A DNA stretch of 64,000 nucleotides from NCBI GenBank assembly GCA_902623685.1, contig CACNUQ010000002.1, forward strand, positions 1 to 64,000. The letters are read 5' to 3'. The notes under the pieces were generated by a model. The model searched no databases. It was not told the DNA's origin and saw only the letters and a list, made by a program, of their open reading frames with translations. Made by a program: the position numbers and the translations under genes. Below, in pieces: positions 1 through 9,158 of this stretch. Source of the stretch: an uncultured SAR86 cluster bacterium. Its GTDB lineage: Bacteria > Pseudomonadota > Gammaproteobacteria > Magnimaribacterales > D2472. Each line of letters starts with the position of its first letter. Within the stretch, counting starts at the first letter, position 1.

Positions 1-948
1 ATTAAAATCAATTAATTGAAATTGAAAATCTGTAGGAACAGTAACTGCATGACCTACAATTCTTTTTCCTTCTGCATTACATTTTTCAATCCAATCGGTA
101 ATTTCCCATAAACTACCAAAAGTTAAGCCATGTTGATCGACTATAGTAACCAAGGCATTCCAAATCATTGGTCTGCCTGAGGCCTCCATTAATTTCTCAT
201 TAAAATCAAATTCTCCTCCGAGAACCTGCATAAATCCTCTTCCAAGCTTTTTAAGAACTTTTGCAAATTCAATAAAATCATCTGCATCCATTAAATCTGT
301 GATCATTGGAGAGCCATCTGAGTCCCTCTGAACAGATTCTTTTCCTAACCTTTGTGCAGAAATTCCTAGAGAACCAGCATTCATAGATTCTTCTATTAAT
401 CTACAAATTTCTTCTCTTTCTTTTTTATTGCACTTTCTGGTTTTTGCAGCCTCTTTACCCATCACATACATCATTAAGGGGCCAAGAGGAGTAAAGGTGG
501 CAACATTTACACCTTTCGGGGTATTTTCAATGCTATCCATGAACTCTGGATGAGTCTCCCAATCCCAAGGCATGCCTTCTTTCATGGTTTCAAATCTGAC
601 AGCTTCGTTTCTTTCCATTGTTCTCATAGACGCGTCTCTATCTTCAGGTTTGCAAGGTGCAAAACCGAAACCACAATTTCCAATGGTAACAGTCGTAATT
701 CCGTGCCAGCCGTTCATAGTACACCATGGATCCCAATAAATTTGGGAATCAAAATGTGTATGCAAATCTACAAAACCTGGTGCAACAATTTTACCTTCAG
801 CATCAATAACTTTCTTTGCATTTTTGGTGTGGACTTTGCCTATGGATTCTATTACTCCATCTCGTATTCCTATGTCACCTTTGAATCTAGGAGTTCGCTT
901 CCCATCAATAATTGTTCCGTTTTGTATAACTAAATCGTATTCTTTCAT
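1..948 (-). CDS. Amidohydrolase, N-acyl-D-amino-acid deacylase type (partial)
   Basis: The first 316 codons of a metal-dependent hydrolase are visible; the C-terminus lies beyond the left edge. The N-terminus (MKEYDLVIQNGTIIDG) is the usual small beta-sandwich start of amidohydrolases. The metal-binding motif GFVDLHTHFD (HxH) follows near residue 60, then GITTVTIGNCGFG. That order fits the D-aminoacylase / N-acyl-D-Asp or D-Glu deacylase branch (amidohydrolase 3), which removes acyl groups from N-acylated D-amino acids. The true substrate cannot be told. The gene is divergent from a class III aminotransferase across a 219-bp gap carrying operator-like repeats. The promoter at 987-1015 is overlapped by a perfect inverted repeat, so repression is likely. 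A dihydropyrimidinase or other cyclic amidase is less likely given the GNCGFG segment. Confidence 0.85.
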   Translation of the reverse strand, partial: MKEYDLVIQNGTIIDGKRTPRFKGDIGIRDGVIESIGKVHTKNAKKVIDAEGKIVAPGFVDLHTHFDSQIYWDPWCTMNGWHGITTVTIGNCGFGFAPCKPEDRDASMRTMERNEAVRFETMKEGMPWDWETHPEFMDSIENTPKGVNVATFTPLGPLMMYVMGKEAAKTRKCNKKEREEICRLIEESMNAGSLGISAQRLGKESVQRDSDGSPMITDLMDADDFIEFAKVLKKLGRGFMQVLGGEFDFNEKLMEASGRPMIWNALVTIVDQHGLTFGSLWEITDWIEKCNAEGKRIVGHAVTVPTDFQFQLIDFN

Positions 949-986
949 AAATATATTATTGTTACTGGATTTATAAAATCAATTTT

Positions 987-1020
987 ATAATACATTTGTA
1001 CGACAAACAATACAAATGTA
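987..1020 (-). promoter_or_regulatory. Promoter overlapped by a perfect 10-bp inverted repeat (operator)
   Basis: TACATTTGTA (991-1000) and TACAAATGTA (1011-1020) are exact inverted copies with centres 20 bp apart. Reading the minus strand, a -35 TTGTAT (1015-1010), a 17-bp spacer and a -10 TATTAT (992-987) fit a sigma-70 promoter for the amidohydrolase. Both arms overlap the promoter, the usual geometry of a repressor site. The regulator is not identified. Confidence 0.6.
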
Positions 1021-1110
1021 AGATAAAAAAATAAATTATTTTTAAAAATATAAGGTCGAAAATAATAGCAAAGATAAATTGATTTCAACCTTCACATTTA
1101 ACTGAATAAG

Positions 1111-1144
1111 TTGTCATAATAAATCTACTATAGTACATTTGTAC
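1111..1144 (+). promoter_or_regulatory. Promoter with operator over the -10 box
   Basis: TTGTCA (1111-1116), 17 bp, then TACATT (1134-1139) form a plausible sigma-70 promoter, with the start codon at 1168. The near-palindrome GTACATTTGTAC (1133-1144) covers the -10. It is the same sequence unit as the repeat before the divergent gene and the pair before the receptor at 9028, so the genes probably share a regulator. Confidence 0.5.
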
Positions 1145-1167
1145 GGTAACAAAACTAATGAAGGTAT

Positions 1168-2556
1168 ATGGAAACAACAATTAGCATAGAAGATAAAATA
1201 TTGCATGGTAAGAATGCTCAATCTATTCGAAAAATACTTAAGGAGAGAACCCCAAAATCTTTTGAGATTAAAAACAAAGGTAAAAAAGTAGCACAAGAAG
1301 TAATACAAACCGTCCGGCTGCCCCATCCTGTTTACATGGAAAGTGCTGAAGGTGGGAATATGACAGACGTAGATGGTAATACTTACATTGACACTACCAT
1401 GGGTTTTGGTCCAATTATTCTGGGGCATAATCATCCTGTTGTAAGAGAGGCTGTTGATAAGCAACTCAATAGAGGATGGCTTTTTGGACTTCCAGGTGAG
1501 GCACAATTTGAACTAGGAGAGTTATTGTGTGATGCAAGTCCCTGCGCTGAAGAAGTCATATGGGCTAATACTGGCACTGAAGCAACAATGTATGCAATGA
1601 GGGCAGCAAGAGCTTTCACCGGAAAATCAAAAATAGGAGTCTTTGATGGGGCTTATCATGGAGCTCACGACTATGCCTTATTTTATGCAACTTTCGAAGA
1701 AGGAACTAATGACAAGCCGAATGGTATGTATGTATCTTCTGGAATCAGTGATGTAATAAAAAATGATACTCTAGAGCTTTTGCCATATAGAAATGAAGCT
1801 GCCTTTGATTTGATTAGAAAAAATAAAGACGACTTAGCAGCTATTATTCTCGAAGGATCTCAAAATTCTAATCCTAGACTTAATAATAAAGATTTTCTTC
1901 AAGGTCTAAGAGATGTTTGCACTGAATGCGATGTTCTTATGATAATGGATGAAGTAGTGACTGGTTTTAGGGTAGATTATGGAGGTATCCAGGGTTACTA
2001 CGGTATAAAAGCTGATATGGCTACATATGGAAAAATTACCGGTGGTGGTTTTCCTGTGGGTGCTGTGGCAGGTAGAAAAGATATAATGGCAGTATTCGGT
2101 GGCAGAGGTGGCGATAAAAGAATTTTTCATGGAGGCACCTTTAATGGCAATCCATTGTCCATGATTGCAGGTCAAGCAGTGATATCTCACCTAAAAGAAA
2201 ATAAAGATACCATATACCCTTCTCTTATGGATAAGGGTAATAGACTGACAAATGAAATTAATAAATTCTGTGAGGAAAATGAGTATCCTGCACAAATTCT
2301 TAACGCTGGCTCAAAGTTTCATATGAAATTTCAGAGGGAATCAATTAGCAATGGGTTTGATATCAAGGGTTATTATGGCGGTGAACACAAACAAGCTGAA
2401 AATGAATTTTATCTTCATCTCCTTGGTCACAACGTAATGGTGCCTGGTGTTCGACTTGCTTTCCTGTGTGATGCGCACACGGATGAAGATGTAACCACAA
2501 TTATCGAATCAATGAAGGCATCTTTTGAGGCAGTAAGAGAAGACGGGTTATTTTAA
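1168..2556 (+). CDS. Class III PLP aminotransferase, glutamate-1-semialdehyde aminomutase-like
   Basis: A 462-residue fold-type I PLP enzyme. Visible landmarks are the substrate-side segment DGNTYIDTTMGFGPIILGH, the phosphate-binding NTGTEATMYAMRAAR, the cofactor-contacting MDEVVTGFR, and the PLP lysine, about K289, in TYGKITGGGFPVGA. The GSA-aminomutase-like branch transfers amino groups or shifts them within the substrate. True HemL is about 425 residues and normally sits apart from catabolic genes, so a catabolic transaminase is more likely. The start at 1168 follows the purine-rich AATGAAGG; an ATG at 1158 is out of frame. An SDR follows 14 bp downstream, suggesting a two-step amine-to-alcohol or ketone conversion. 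Operator overlap implies substrate-controlled expression. Confidence 0.85.
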   Translation: METTISIEDKILHGKNAQSIRKILKERTPKSFEIKNKGKKVAQEVIQTVRLPHPVYMESAEGGNMTDVDGNTYIDTTMGFGPIILGHNHPVVREAVDKQLNRGWLFGLPGEAQFELGELLCDASPCAEEVIWANTGTEATMYAMRAARAFTGKSKIGVFDGAYHGAHDYALFYATFEEGTNDKPNGMYVSSGISDVIKNDTLELLPYRNEAAFDLIRKNKDDLAAIILEGSQNSNPRLNNKDFLQGLRDVCTECDVLMIMDEVVTGFRVDYGGIQGYYGIKADMATYGKITGGGFPVGAVAGRKDIMAVFGGRGGDKRIFHGGTFNGNPLSMIAGQAVISHLKENKDTIYPSLMDKGNRLTNEINKFCEENEYPAQILNAGSKFHMKFQRESISNGFDIKGYYGGEHKQAENEFYLHLLGHNVMVPGVRLAFLCDAHTDEDVTTIIESMKASFEAVREDGLF

Positions 2557-2570
2557 GAAGAGAAAGGCAA

Positions 2571-3365
2571 ATGCAAGATTTATTTAGCGTAGAGGGTAAA
2601 GTAGTTTTGATAACAGGTGGTTCAAAAGGCCTTGGAAAAATGATTGCAGAAGCTTTTGTGCGCTCTGGTTCAAAAGTTTATATAACAGCACGTCATGGTG
2701 CGGTAGTAGAACAAACGGCTAAAGAACTCAGTAAGTATGGTTTATGTATTGGCATAGAAAATGATATCTCATCTAAAGAAGGAATAGATGCCCTCGTTCG
2801 AGAAATAGAAAATAAAGAAGACATACTTGATGTCCTGATAAATAATGCTGCAACTGGCTGGCATGAGCCCTTTGATAATTTTCCTGAAAAAGGATGGGAC
2901 AAAACATTTAATCTAAATATCAAAGCGCCATTTTTTCTTATTCAAGGACTTAAGCCTCTTTTGGAAAAAAATAAAACAAAAGAAAATCCCGCCAAAGTTA
3001 TAAATATAGCTTCGATAGACGGTTTGGGCGTAGCATTTGAGGATTCTTACCCATATACCGCGTCAAAAGCAGGCTTAATTCATTTAACAAAAAGTCTCGC
3101 AAATGAATTAGCCCCCAATAATATATGGGTAAATTGTATTAGCCCAGGAGCCTTTGCGAGTGATATGAATATCGTAGCTAGAGATAATCCTGATCTCTTA
3201 GCTGCATATGTTCCAACAAAGAACATAGGTACGATGGAAGATATTGGTGGTACATGCATATATTTAGCTTCACGTGCAAGCAATTATACTAATGGTGCCA
3301 ACTTTGCTGTAGATGGAGGCTGGACAGCAGCAGCCTATGGTGGCATTCATCCAGATAAGCTGTAA
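2571..3365 (+). CDS. Short-chain dehydrogenase/reductase (SDR)
   Basis: A 264-residue classical SDR. The Rossmann motif TGGSKGLG lies near residues 16-23, NNAA near 92, the catalytic Ser at about S148 (NIASIDG) and the YxxxK pair at Y162/K166 (YTASK). It ends in the usual substrate-loop and C-terminal segment with AVDGGW. It would oxidise or reduce an alcohol/ketone with NAD(P)H in the cytoplasm. It lies 14 bp after the aminotransferase and is surely cotranscribed, so it may act on the product of that enzyme. It resembles the RhlG/FabG-like group, but the substrate is unknown. It ends 10 bp from the convergent transporter gene. Confidence 0.88.
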   Translation: MQDLFSVEGKVVLITGGSKGLGKMIAEAFVRSGSKVYITARHGAVVEQTAKELSKYGLCIGIENDISSKEGIDALVREIENKEDILDVLINNAATGWHEPFDNFPEKGWDKTFNLNIKAPFFLIQGLKPLLEKNKTKENPAKVINIASIDGLGVAFEDSYPYTASKAGLIHLTKSLANELAPNNIWVNCISPGAFASDMNIVARDNPDLLAAYVPTKNIGTMEDIGGTCIYLASRASNYTNGANFAVDGGWTAAAYGGIHPDKL

Positions 3366-3375
3366 GTTAAATTTC

Positions 3376-4797
3376 TTATTTTTTTCTAATATCTAACTGA
3401 TTAAGAATTTCTATATGCCTGTTTTTAGAAAGGTCATACTTACTGAAAAAGTAACACGAAATTAGTCCCAAAGCTGCTACAAATGGACCTAAAACAATAC
3501 CAAGATCGAACAAATTTTCAGATGTTATGTTATCGACATTAGATGGCCATGCTATAAACCATAGAGCAAAACCTGATAATGCAGAGCCTAGTCCAAGCGC
3601 GGCTTTAATTGAAAAAAATGCAGCAGCAAAAAATGCACCTTCTTGACGTTTATGTGTTTGTATTTCTTGCTCATCAGATATATCTGCGAGACTTGATCCA
3701 AATGCTATGTCACAAGGAGTAATGGCAATGCCTTGCATTATCCTAAAAGACACTAAGATCATAACTATTATAGACATTTCAAGATCATCAAGCATTCCCA
3801 ATAATTTCATTAATATTGGAATGATTATAAAAATGATCCACATAGCATTTCCATATAACATGGAATTTCTTTTGTCCAATCTGCTGATTAATCGTTTTGC
3901 TATAAATACTCCTATAAATGCTCCAGGATAAAATGCTAGTCCTACCAGCAGAAGACTCATCTCACCTGACAATCCCCAAAAGAAAGTTAATGCGTATAAC
4001 TCTAAATTAAAAGTAACTCCTGCTGCCATGCTAGTAAAAATATTGCCAAAGAATACCATCCTAAATGAACGATTTTGTAGGGCTGTATAGATATCACTAA
4101 AGATTGACTTGAAGTTATCTGTGATGGAAAAATTTACTTTTTTTTCATCAGTAATCAAGCTAGGAATAACTGACTTTGTTTTCCAAACGCTAGTTATGCT
4201 TGCAAGTAAATAGATCGTTACTACCACAATTATAAAGGGGTTATATACTTCGGGATTCAGTTGGCCATTTGCATATTCATCCGTAGGTGCAAAAAAGTAT
4301 CCATATGCTAGGAACAAAACAATCACATGTCCAAAGAAATAAAAAAATTGCCTATATCCCACAACAGATGCTCTTTCTAAATAATCTTTTGATAATTCTG
4401 CGCCTAAAGCAAAATGCGGTATTGCAAAAAATGTTAAAAATAAGTTTGTTAAGCATGAAAAAAATACAAACCAAGAGAATAATAATATTTCCCCCTCTAC
4501 AAGTGGGGTATATAGTAAGAATGCAGACAAGGCTGTAGGAAATGTACCAATAACAAGGAAAGGAAATCTCCTACCATATTTTGATCTCCAATTATCCGAT
4601 AAAGAACCAATTATTGGATCGGTAATTGCATCAAACAACGAGGCTATTGCAGAAGCTGTACCTGCCAATAAGGGAGATAAACCGAGAATTTGGACGTAAA
4701 AAAAAAATAAAAACATTCTCTGCATAAGGCTTAACGCTCCAACAGATAGCTGACCTAATCCATAACTAGCTTTTAAATTAAATGAGAGATTGCTCAT
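3376..4797 (-). CDS. GPH-family (MelB-like) cation symporter
   Basis: A 473-residue polytopic membrane protein with about 12 hydrophobic helices. The N-terminal YGLGQLSVGAL, the segment SLFDAITDPIIGSLSD and the following basic KYGRRFPF are hallmarks of the glycoside-pentoside-hexuronide:cation symporter family. It probably imports a small organic solute across the inner membrane with Na+ or H+. It starts 3 bp after the stop of the upstream carboxylesterase, so the two form one minus-strand unit. With the outer-membrane receptor further upstream they could form an uptake path for an ester- or glycoside-type nutrient. The exact solute is not predictable. Confidence 0.85.
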   Translation of the reverse strand: MSNLSFNLKASYGLGQLSVGALSLMQRMFLFFFYVQILGLSPLLAGTASAIASLFDAITDPIIGSLSDNWRSKYGRRFPFLVIGTFPTALSAFLLYTPLVEGEILLFSWFVFFSCLTNLFLTFFAIPHFALGAELSKDYLERASVVGYRQFFYFFGHVIVLFLAYGYFFAPTDEYANGQLNPEVYNPFIIVVVTIYLLASITSVWKTKSVIPSLITDEKKVNFSITDNFKSIFSDIYTALQNRSFRMVFFGNIFTSMAAGVTFNLELYALTFFWGLSGEMSLLLVGLAFYPGAFIGVFIAKRLISRLDKRNSMLYGNAMWIIFIIIPILMKLLGMLDDLEMSIIVMILVSFRIMQGIAITPCDIAFGSSLADISDEQEIQTHKRQEGAFFAAAFFSIKAALGLGSALSGFALWFIAWPSNVDNITSENLFDLGIVLGPFVAALGLISCYFFSKYDLSKNRHIEILNQLDIRKK

Positions 4798-4800
4798 TGT

Positions 4801-6396
4801 TTATAGATTGCCTGGAATTCTCGATTCTACCTTATCCCATGCTTTTCTAAGAGAAGAGTTAAAGTCTTCTACAATACGAAACTCTTTATCTATCACAAGA
4901 GTATTTCTATCTCGTCCATATGTCTTCCATTCAATACTGGGAACATTTGAACAAGGATCGCCAGATTTCATAAAATTGCTCCACATATTGAATACAAGAT
5001 CTGCAACTTTATCTATCTCGGGACTCTCTCCAGTCATTGCAACTCCCTCGGCAGTTTTATGCCATCCAAAATAAAAAGGCAAACCAGAGCCATGAAAAGG
5101 ACTTCCATATGGCCCTGGAAAAGTCCAAATATAATTAAAAACATTTTTGTTTTTGACAGATAAAGCTTCAGCCAAACGAACTGTCGAGACCCAAAAGTAC
5201 TTATGACCATTCATCTTCATGAAACAATCTGGAATTGACGCTTCTAAATTATTTTGTTTTAAGTGATCGCTATAAGCTAACAATAGGGATCTTATGTCAT
5301 CTTTTGCTTTATCTTTAGTGAAATTTAAATACTTTGATTTCCTTAGCCAGTCTTTATATTCTTCATCTACGGCTTGTTCTAGGTCAAACTCTCTTAAACC
5401 TTGAAATAGTTCATCATAGCCAAACGCTTCATCATCTGAAGTCCCAATAATAACGTCTATACCTTCAGCAGACCCCTGTTTTATAGACTCTAATGGCTCA
5501 AGAGGAATATAATGACCATCAATACAGGGCTTTGCATGTGCTTGAGTTGCAAAGTCTGGATTTTCTCTTGAAAAATCACTGTTTGGATCCTGCAACTTTG
5601 CATCGAATGCTTTTAATTGCTCTGTTGTCAAAGCATGAATCTTATCAATATCTTTAGGGTCAATGTTGTACTCTTCTAAAAGCTTTAGCGCCAATCTATT
5701 AGATTCCTCTTTGGGTTGAAAAGTCTCCGCACCTCCATCACAAATAATAGCTTTCTGAAAAAGACCTTTTGCTGATGGCATTGAAATCAGTGTGCTTATG
5801 CTGTGACCTCCAGCTGATTGACCTATAACTGAAATATTATTTTCATCCCCACCAAAAAATTGGATATTTTGTTTAATCCAGTTTAATGCCTCTATTTGAT
5901 CCAATAATGCTTCACATCCTGTCGAATCTATTTTTCCTTCTGTAATATCAGTGAGTCTGAGAAAACCAAAGCAGGCTAATCTGTAATTTATACTGACGAC
6001 AACAAATTCTTTATTTCTACAAATGTTATCTGGGTTCAGAAGATCTTCATTTCCACTTCCCATCCACCAAGCCCCACCATGTATCCAAACCATTACAGGT
6101 CTTTTGGCATCCTCTATTTCTGGAGTCCAAATATTTAAACTCAAACAATCCTCGCTCTGATTTGAAAGTGATTGAGTGATTTCTGATGTTGCCTCATTGT
6201 CATAAACTGCCTCATTCTGAGGTGAGATAGGACCATATTCAGTGCAGTCCTTTATTTCAGACCATGGTGTTATAGGTTTTGTGGGGAGCCATCTATTTTT
6301 ACCAACTGGAGGCTCAGCATAAGGTATGCCTTTGAATGAATAAATGTCTTTGTCAAGCTTACCTAAAACAATTCCACTATTTGTTGCTATCTTCAT
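4801..6396 (-). CDS. Type B carboxylesterase (alpha/beta hydrolase)
   Basis: A 531-residue esterase of the carboxylesterase/para-nitrobenzyl esterase family. It opens with GIVLGKLDKDIYSFKGIPYAEPPVG, typical of the family. The oxyanion motif HGGAW is at 106-110, the nucleophile elbow is GQSAGG with Ser at about 194, and HGSGLPFYFG near residue 430 carries the likely catalytic His. The elbow has Gln where most members have Glu (GESAGG). No signal peptide is visible, so a cytoplasmic location is likely. It hydrolyses an unidentified carboxylic ester. It is paired with the GPH transporter downstream and isolated from the upstream receptor gene by a strong terminator at 6446-6484. Confidence 0.88.
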   Translation of the reverse strand: MKIATNSGIVLGKLDKDIYSFKGIPYAEPPVGKNRWLPTKPITPWSEIKDCTEYGPISPQNEAVYDNEATSEITQSLSNQSEDCLSLNIWTPEIEDAKRPVMVWIHGGAWWMGSGNEDLLNPDNICRNKEFVVVSINYRLACFGFLRLTDITEGKIDSTGCEALLDQIEALNWIKQNIQFFGGDENNISVIGQSAGGHSISTLISMPSAKGLFQKAIICDGGAETFQPKEESNRLALKLLEEYNIDPKDIDKIHALTTEQLKAFDAKLQDPNSDFSRENPDFATQAHAKPCIDGHYIPLEPLESIKQGSAEGIDVIIGTSDDEAFGYDELFQGLREFDLEQAVDEEYKDWLRKSKYLNFTKDKAKDDIRSLLLAYSDHLKQNNLEASIPDCFMKMNGHKYFWVSTVRLAEALSVKNKNVFNYIWTFPGPYGSPFHGSGLPFYFGWHKTAEGVAMTGESPEIDKVADLVFNMWSNFMKSGDPCSNVPSIEWKTYGRDRNTLVIDKEFRIVEDFNSSLRKAWDKVESRIPGNL

Positions 6397-6445
6397 GCTT
6401 TTAGTCTCATTGAATATATAAACTATTAAATGACTTTCATTATAT

Positions 6446-6484
6446 AAAAAAAAACCCGGGCTCTCTCAAGTCCGGGTATTTTTT
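6446..6484 (-). terminator. Rho-independent terminator after the TonB-dependent receptor
   Basis: On the minus strand ACCCGGACT and AGCCCGGGT form a 9-bp stem with one mismatch and a 6-nt loop, followed by nine T. It sits 16 bp past the receptor stop and before the esterase start. The plus strand also ends in a T run, so it may act in both directions. Confidence 0.85.
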
Positions 6485-6499
6485 ATCTTAGCCTTGTTT

Positions 6500-9028
6500 C
6501 TAGTTAAAATCCCAAATTAAGCTAATGCCTGTCTCCATTGGTCTTCCATATTGTCTACCCAATGTACCAAAACCGTAAGAAACATCATCAACATAAGTAG
6601 CATAGACTTCATCCGTTGCATTATTTACATACAACGCAGCTCTCCATCCATTATTACTATTAAGGGTATATCTTAGATTTGCAACTGAGTATTCCTCCAA
6701 TGCGTATTCATTAGCTGAATCACCAAACCTGTCACCCACGGTTGAGTAATTAGCAAAGAATCTTCCTGACATACCATTTCCAAGCTCGTGTGATGCATCA
6801 ATACTAAAACCAAAAGTTTCTTCTGGTGCATTAGCCATCTTGTTGCCAGCTGCTACTAAGGTTCCTCCGCCGAAACCTTTGAAGCCACTATCTAACGTAG
6901 CATCGGTATCAGTTACAAAGGCTGATACAGAAACGTTATCGGTTATATTGTAACTAAATGTAAACTCATAACCATCTGAAGATGCGTCTCCAGCATTAGC
7001 AATATATACTCCACCTATAGTATCTAAAGCGTAGTCAGAGACATGAATAGCCACATCATCAATTTCTTGTTGATAGACAGCAGCAGTTAAATCAACTTTA
7101 CCATCAGCAAGAGTACCTTTGTATCCTAATTCTAAATTGGTAAGTTCATCAGAATCATATTGAGTAACTGTATCTGCATAAGCAAGCTTTTCTTGGCTGT
7201 GTGTCCCAGGAGCAACAGCATTTTGTGCAATCCATCTAGATTTATTCCATAGGGGTGCTCCGTTTGAGCCACCCATTTTAATACCAGAAGAATAATTTAG
7301 GTACAATAAATGATCGTCATCAGACCATGAAATATTCAATTTAGGAGTTGTAGCATTTTCACTAAACTCATCTGTAGTATCTCCCACAACAATAGTTTTA
7401 CTCAGATCAGAAAATCTAACTCCTGCAGTAACAGTCCAATTTTCATCCATCTGATAGGTTAATTCACCGTAAATAGATGTATCTTCTATGTCAGTGTTAG
7501 GACTTTCGAAGTCCACTTTCATTCCGCAATTTAATGAACAAATCGGATTACCTCTGCTGTCAACAGTTGCACCCCCAAGAGTTGCCCTTGCAGGTGTAAA
7601 GTATGATTGAGGAAAGGTTGTATCTCTATTTTCTTCTGAATCTTTAAAGAACAATCCTACGACATAAAATAAATCATCTGTAGGCTCAGCAGTGAAACGA
7701 AATTCTTGAGTTAACTGCTCAGATTCACCAGTTACTATACCAACTGCGTTTGAAATAGATCTTCCGTCCGGAAAAGGAGCTGCAAAAATATTTGTAAAAG
7801 AAGCATTCTGTGGTCCAGAAATCGCAGGATCATTACAAGGAATAAAACAGTTTTGCCAACCATCAGCACTAAAAACACCTTCACCAAAATTAAGTGTTAG
7901 GCCATTGACATATATATCTAGAACAAATCTTCTCTCTTCGTTAAAAGGAGTTCTTCTTTGAACATCTCTATTCATCATAGATGTTATAGAAGAGAAAGTT
8001 CCATTTTCAGTTTCCAGATCAAATTTTAAAGAATTAACATTATATTCTTCTTCATTTCCAGGCATTATATTGCTGCCTACATTAACTGAGCGACCAAGTT
8101 TTGGATCATAAACAAAATAATCAGCAGCTGGTGCTGCAGTTCCAACGTAGAGAGATTCAGCTGCAGAATATGGAAGTATTAAACTTCTGTTATCTAAATA
8201 AGGATTAGCTGCATCCGGAGTCGCATAAGACCAGTTATAACCATCTTGTTCATTCTTGGCAAAAGTACTAGAAAATTGAGTTGTAAGATTGTCTCTCTCA
8301 AAAAGAACTGAGAATCTACCACCTGACATATCACCTTCATTCCAATCTTCTTTGTCTTTGGTTGCTGTTTTATAATCAATAAAGCCTCCAACTGTAGATG
8401 TGTATGCTGATAATCTCATAGCTCCATTTTCTAAAGGAATATTTATCATTGCATCTATTCTTGTTGAATCTCCAGAATCAGAACCTGTTCCATATTTAGC
8501 CTTAACTTTTGATTCAAATTCACTTTTATTGGGTTTATTGTAAATGTACCTGACTGTTCCAGCCTGAGATGCCTCACCAAATAATGTACCTTGAGGGCCT
8601 TTAAGCACCTCAACACGATTTAGATCAAATGTATCTCCTGCACTACCATAAGAGCCTGAAATACCCGATGTTATAGGCACATCATCTATATAAACTCCAG
8701 TAGTCGCACCCATCTGAGCACCTGGATAAGCTATATCTTGAGAGTCAACACCCCTGATAATAATTCTGCTTCTTCCGATACCATCAGAAAATAAGTTTAG
8801 TCCAGCAGACGATCTAAATATATCCTCTAGACTTTCGGCGCTAAGCTGCTCCATTGAATCTTCGCCAATTGCATCAACCGACATCGGTGTATCCATTGCA
8901 TTTGTTTCTCTAAAAGTTGCAGTAATAACAACTTCTTCCATGCTTTTTTCTTGCGCAAAAGTAAAATTTGCAAACGAGATAAAAGGCAAAGCTAGAGTGA
9001 TAGTGAGTAATTTTTTTAATAATTTCAT
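6500..9028 (-). CDS. TonB-dependent outer-membrane receptor
   Basis: An 842-residue TonB-dependent receptor. The start is placed at 9028 because GGGGGA lies just upstream and the protein then begins with a standard signal peptide (MKLLKKLLTITLALPFISFA, cleavage near FTFAQ). A longer reading frame to 9100 would run through the operator repeats. The mature N-terminus has the TonB box EEVVITATF, a plug domain (SGIGRSR-like stretch, IRGVDSQD, then VEVLKGPQGTLFGEASQAG) and a long beta-barrel ending in GISLIWDFN with the terminal aromatic. The family imports scarce nutrients through the outer membrane using TonB-ExbBD energy. The neighbours suggest an organic substrate rather than iron. Confidence 0.93.
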   Translation of the reverse strand: MKLLKKLLTITLALPFISFANFTFAQEKSMEEVVITATFRETNAMDTPMSVDAIGEDSMEQLSAESLEDIFRSSAGLNLFSDGIGRSRIIIRGVDSQDIAYPGAQMGATTGVYIDDVPITSGISGSYGSAGDTFDLNRVEVLKGPQGTLFGEASQAGTVRYIYNKPNKSEFESKVKAKYGTGSDSGDSTRIDAMINIPLENGAMRLSAYTSTVGGFIDYKTATKDKEDWNEGDMSGGRFSVLFERDNLTTQFSSTFAKNEQDGYNWSYATPDAANPYLDNRSLILPYSAAESLYVGTAAPAADYFVYDPKLGRSVNVGSNIMPGNEEEYNVNSLKFDLETENGTFSSITSMMNRDVQRRTPFNEERRFVLDIYVNGLTLNFGEGVFSADGWQNCFIPCNDPAISGPQNASFTNIFAAPFPDGRSISNAVGIVTGESEQLTQEFRFTAEPTDDLFYVVGLFFKDSEENRDTTFPQSYFTPARATLGGATVDSRGNPICSLNCGMKVDFESPNTDIEDTSIYGELTYQMDENWTVTAGVRFSDLSKTIVVGDTTDEFSENATTPKLNISWSDDDHLLYLNYSSGIKMGGSNGAPLWNKSRWIAQNAVAPGTHSQEKLAYADTVTQYDSDELTNLELGYKGTLADGKVDLTAAVYQQEIDDVAIHVSDYALDTIGGVYIANAGDASSDGYEFTFSYNITDNVSVSAFVTDTDATLDSGFKGFGGGTLVAAGNKMANAPEETFGFSIDASHELGNGMSGRFFANYSTVGDRFGDSANEYALEEYSVANLRYTLNSNNGWRAALYVNNATDEVYATYVDDVSYGFGTLGRQYGRPMETGISLIWDFN

Positions 9029-9081
9029 GAATTTTCCCCCTGAATAATCATGGTTTACATATAATAAATATATATGTAATC

Positions 9082-9104
9082 GTACAAATGTCCAGTACAA
9101 ATGT
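9082..9104 (-). promoter_or_regulatory. Tandem operator-like repeats before the receptor
   Basis: GTACAAATGT occurs twice (9082-9091 and 9095-9104) with a 3-bp spacer, 54-76 bp upstream of the receptor start. On the minus strand each copy reads ACATTTGTAC and contains TTGTAC, a plausible -35 element. It is the same unit as at 991-1020 and 1133-1144. Confidence 0.5.
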
Positions 9105-9158
9105 TTTTTTTGCTAAATTTCATTGCAAAAAAGCTATAAAGTTATTTTTTGACTTAAA

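Noticed and set aside
550-933. Plus-strand open frame of 127 codons
   Set aside because: It lies wholly inside the minus-strand amidohydrolase, which has clear family motifs in its own frame. The plus-strand product has no recognisable features.
1168-2556. Identification as hemL (heme biosynthesis)
   Set aside because: The protein is longer than HemL and sits in an operator-controlled catabolic block with an SDR, a transporter and an amidohydrolase. A general GSA-like aminotransferase is safer.
9029-9100. Upstream extension of the first TonB receptor to 9100
   Set aside because: It would put 24 residues before the signal peptide and run through the operator repeats, while a strong ribosome site stands directly before the start at 9028.
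9112-9137. AT-rich hairpin downstream of the 227-residue gene
   Set aside because: TTTTTTGC and GCAAAAAA can pair, but the stem has only two G-C pairs and overlaps the receptor promoter region. It is too weak to report as a terminator.
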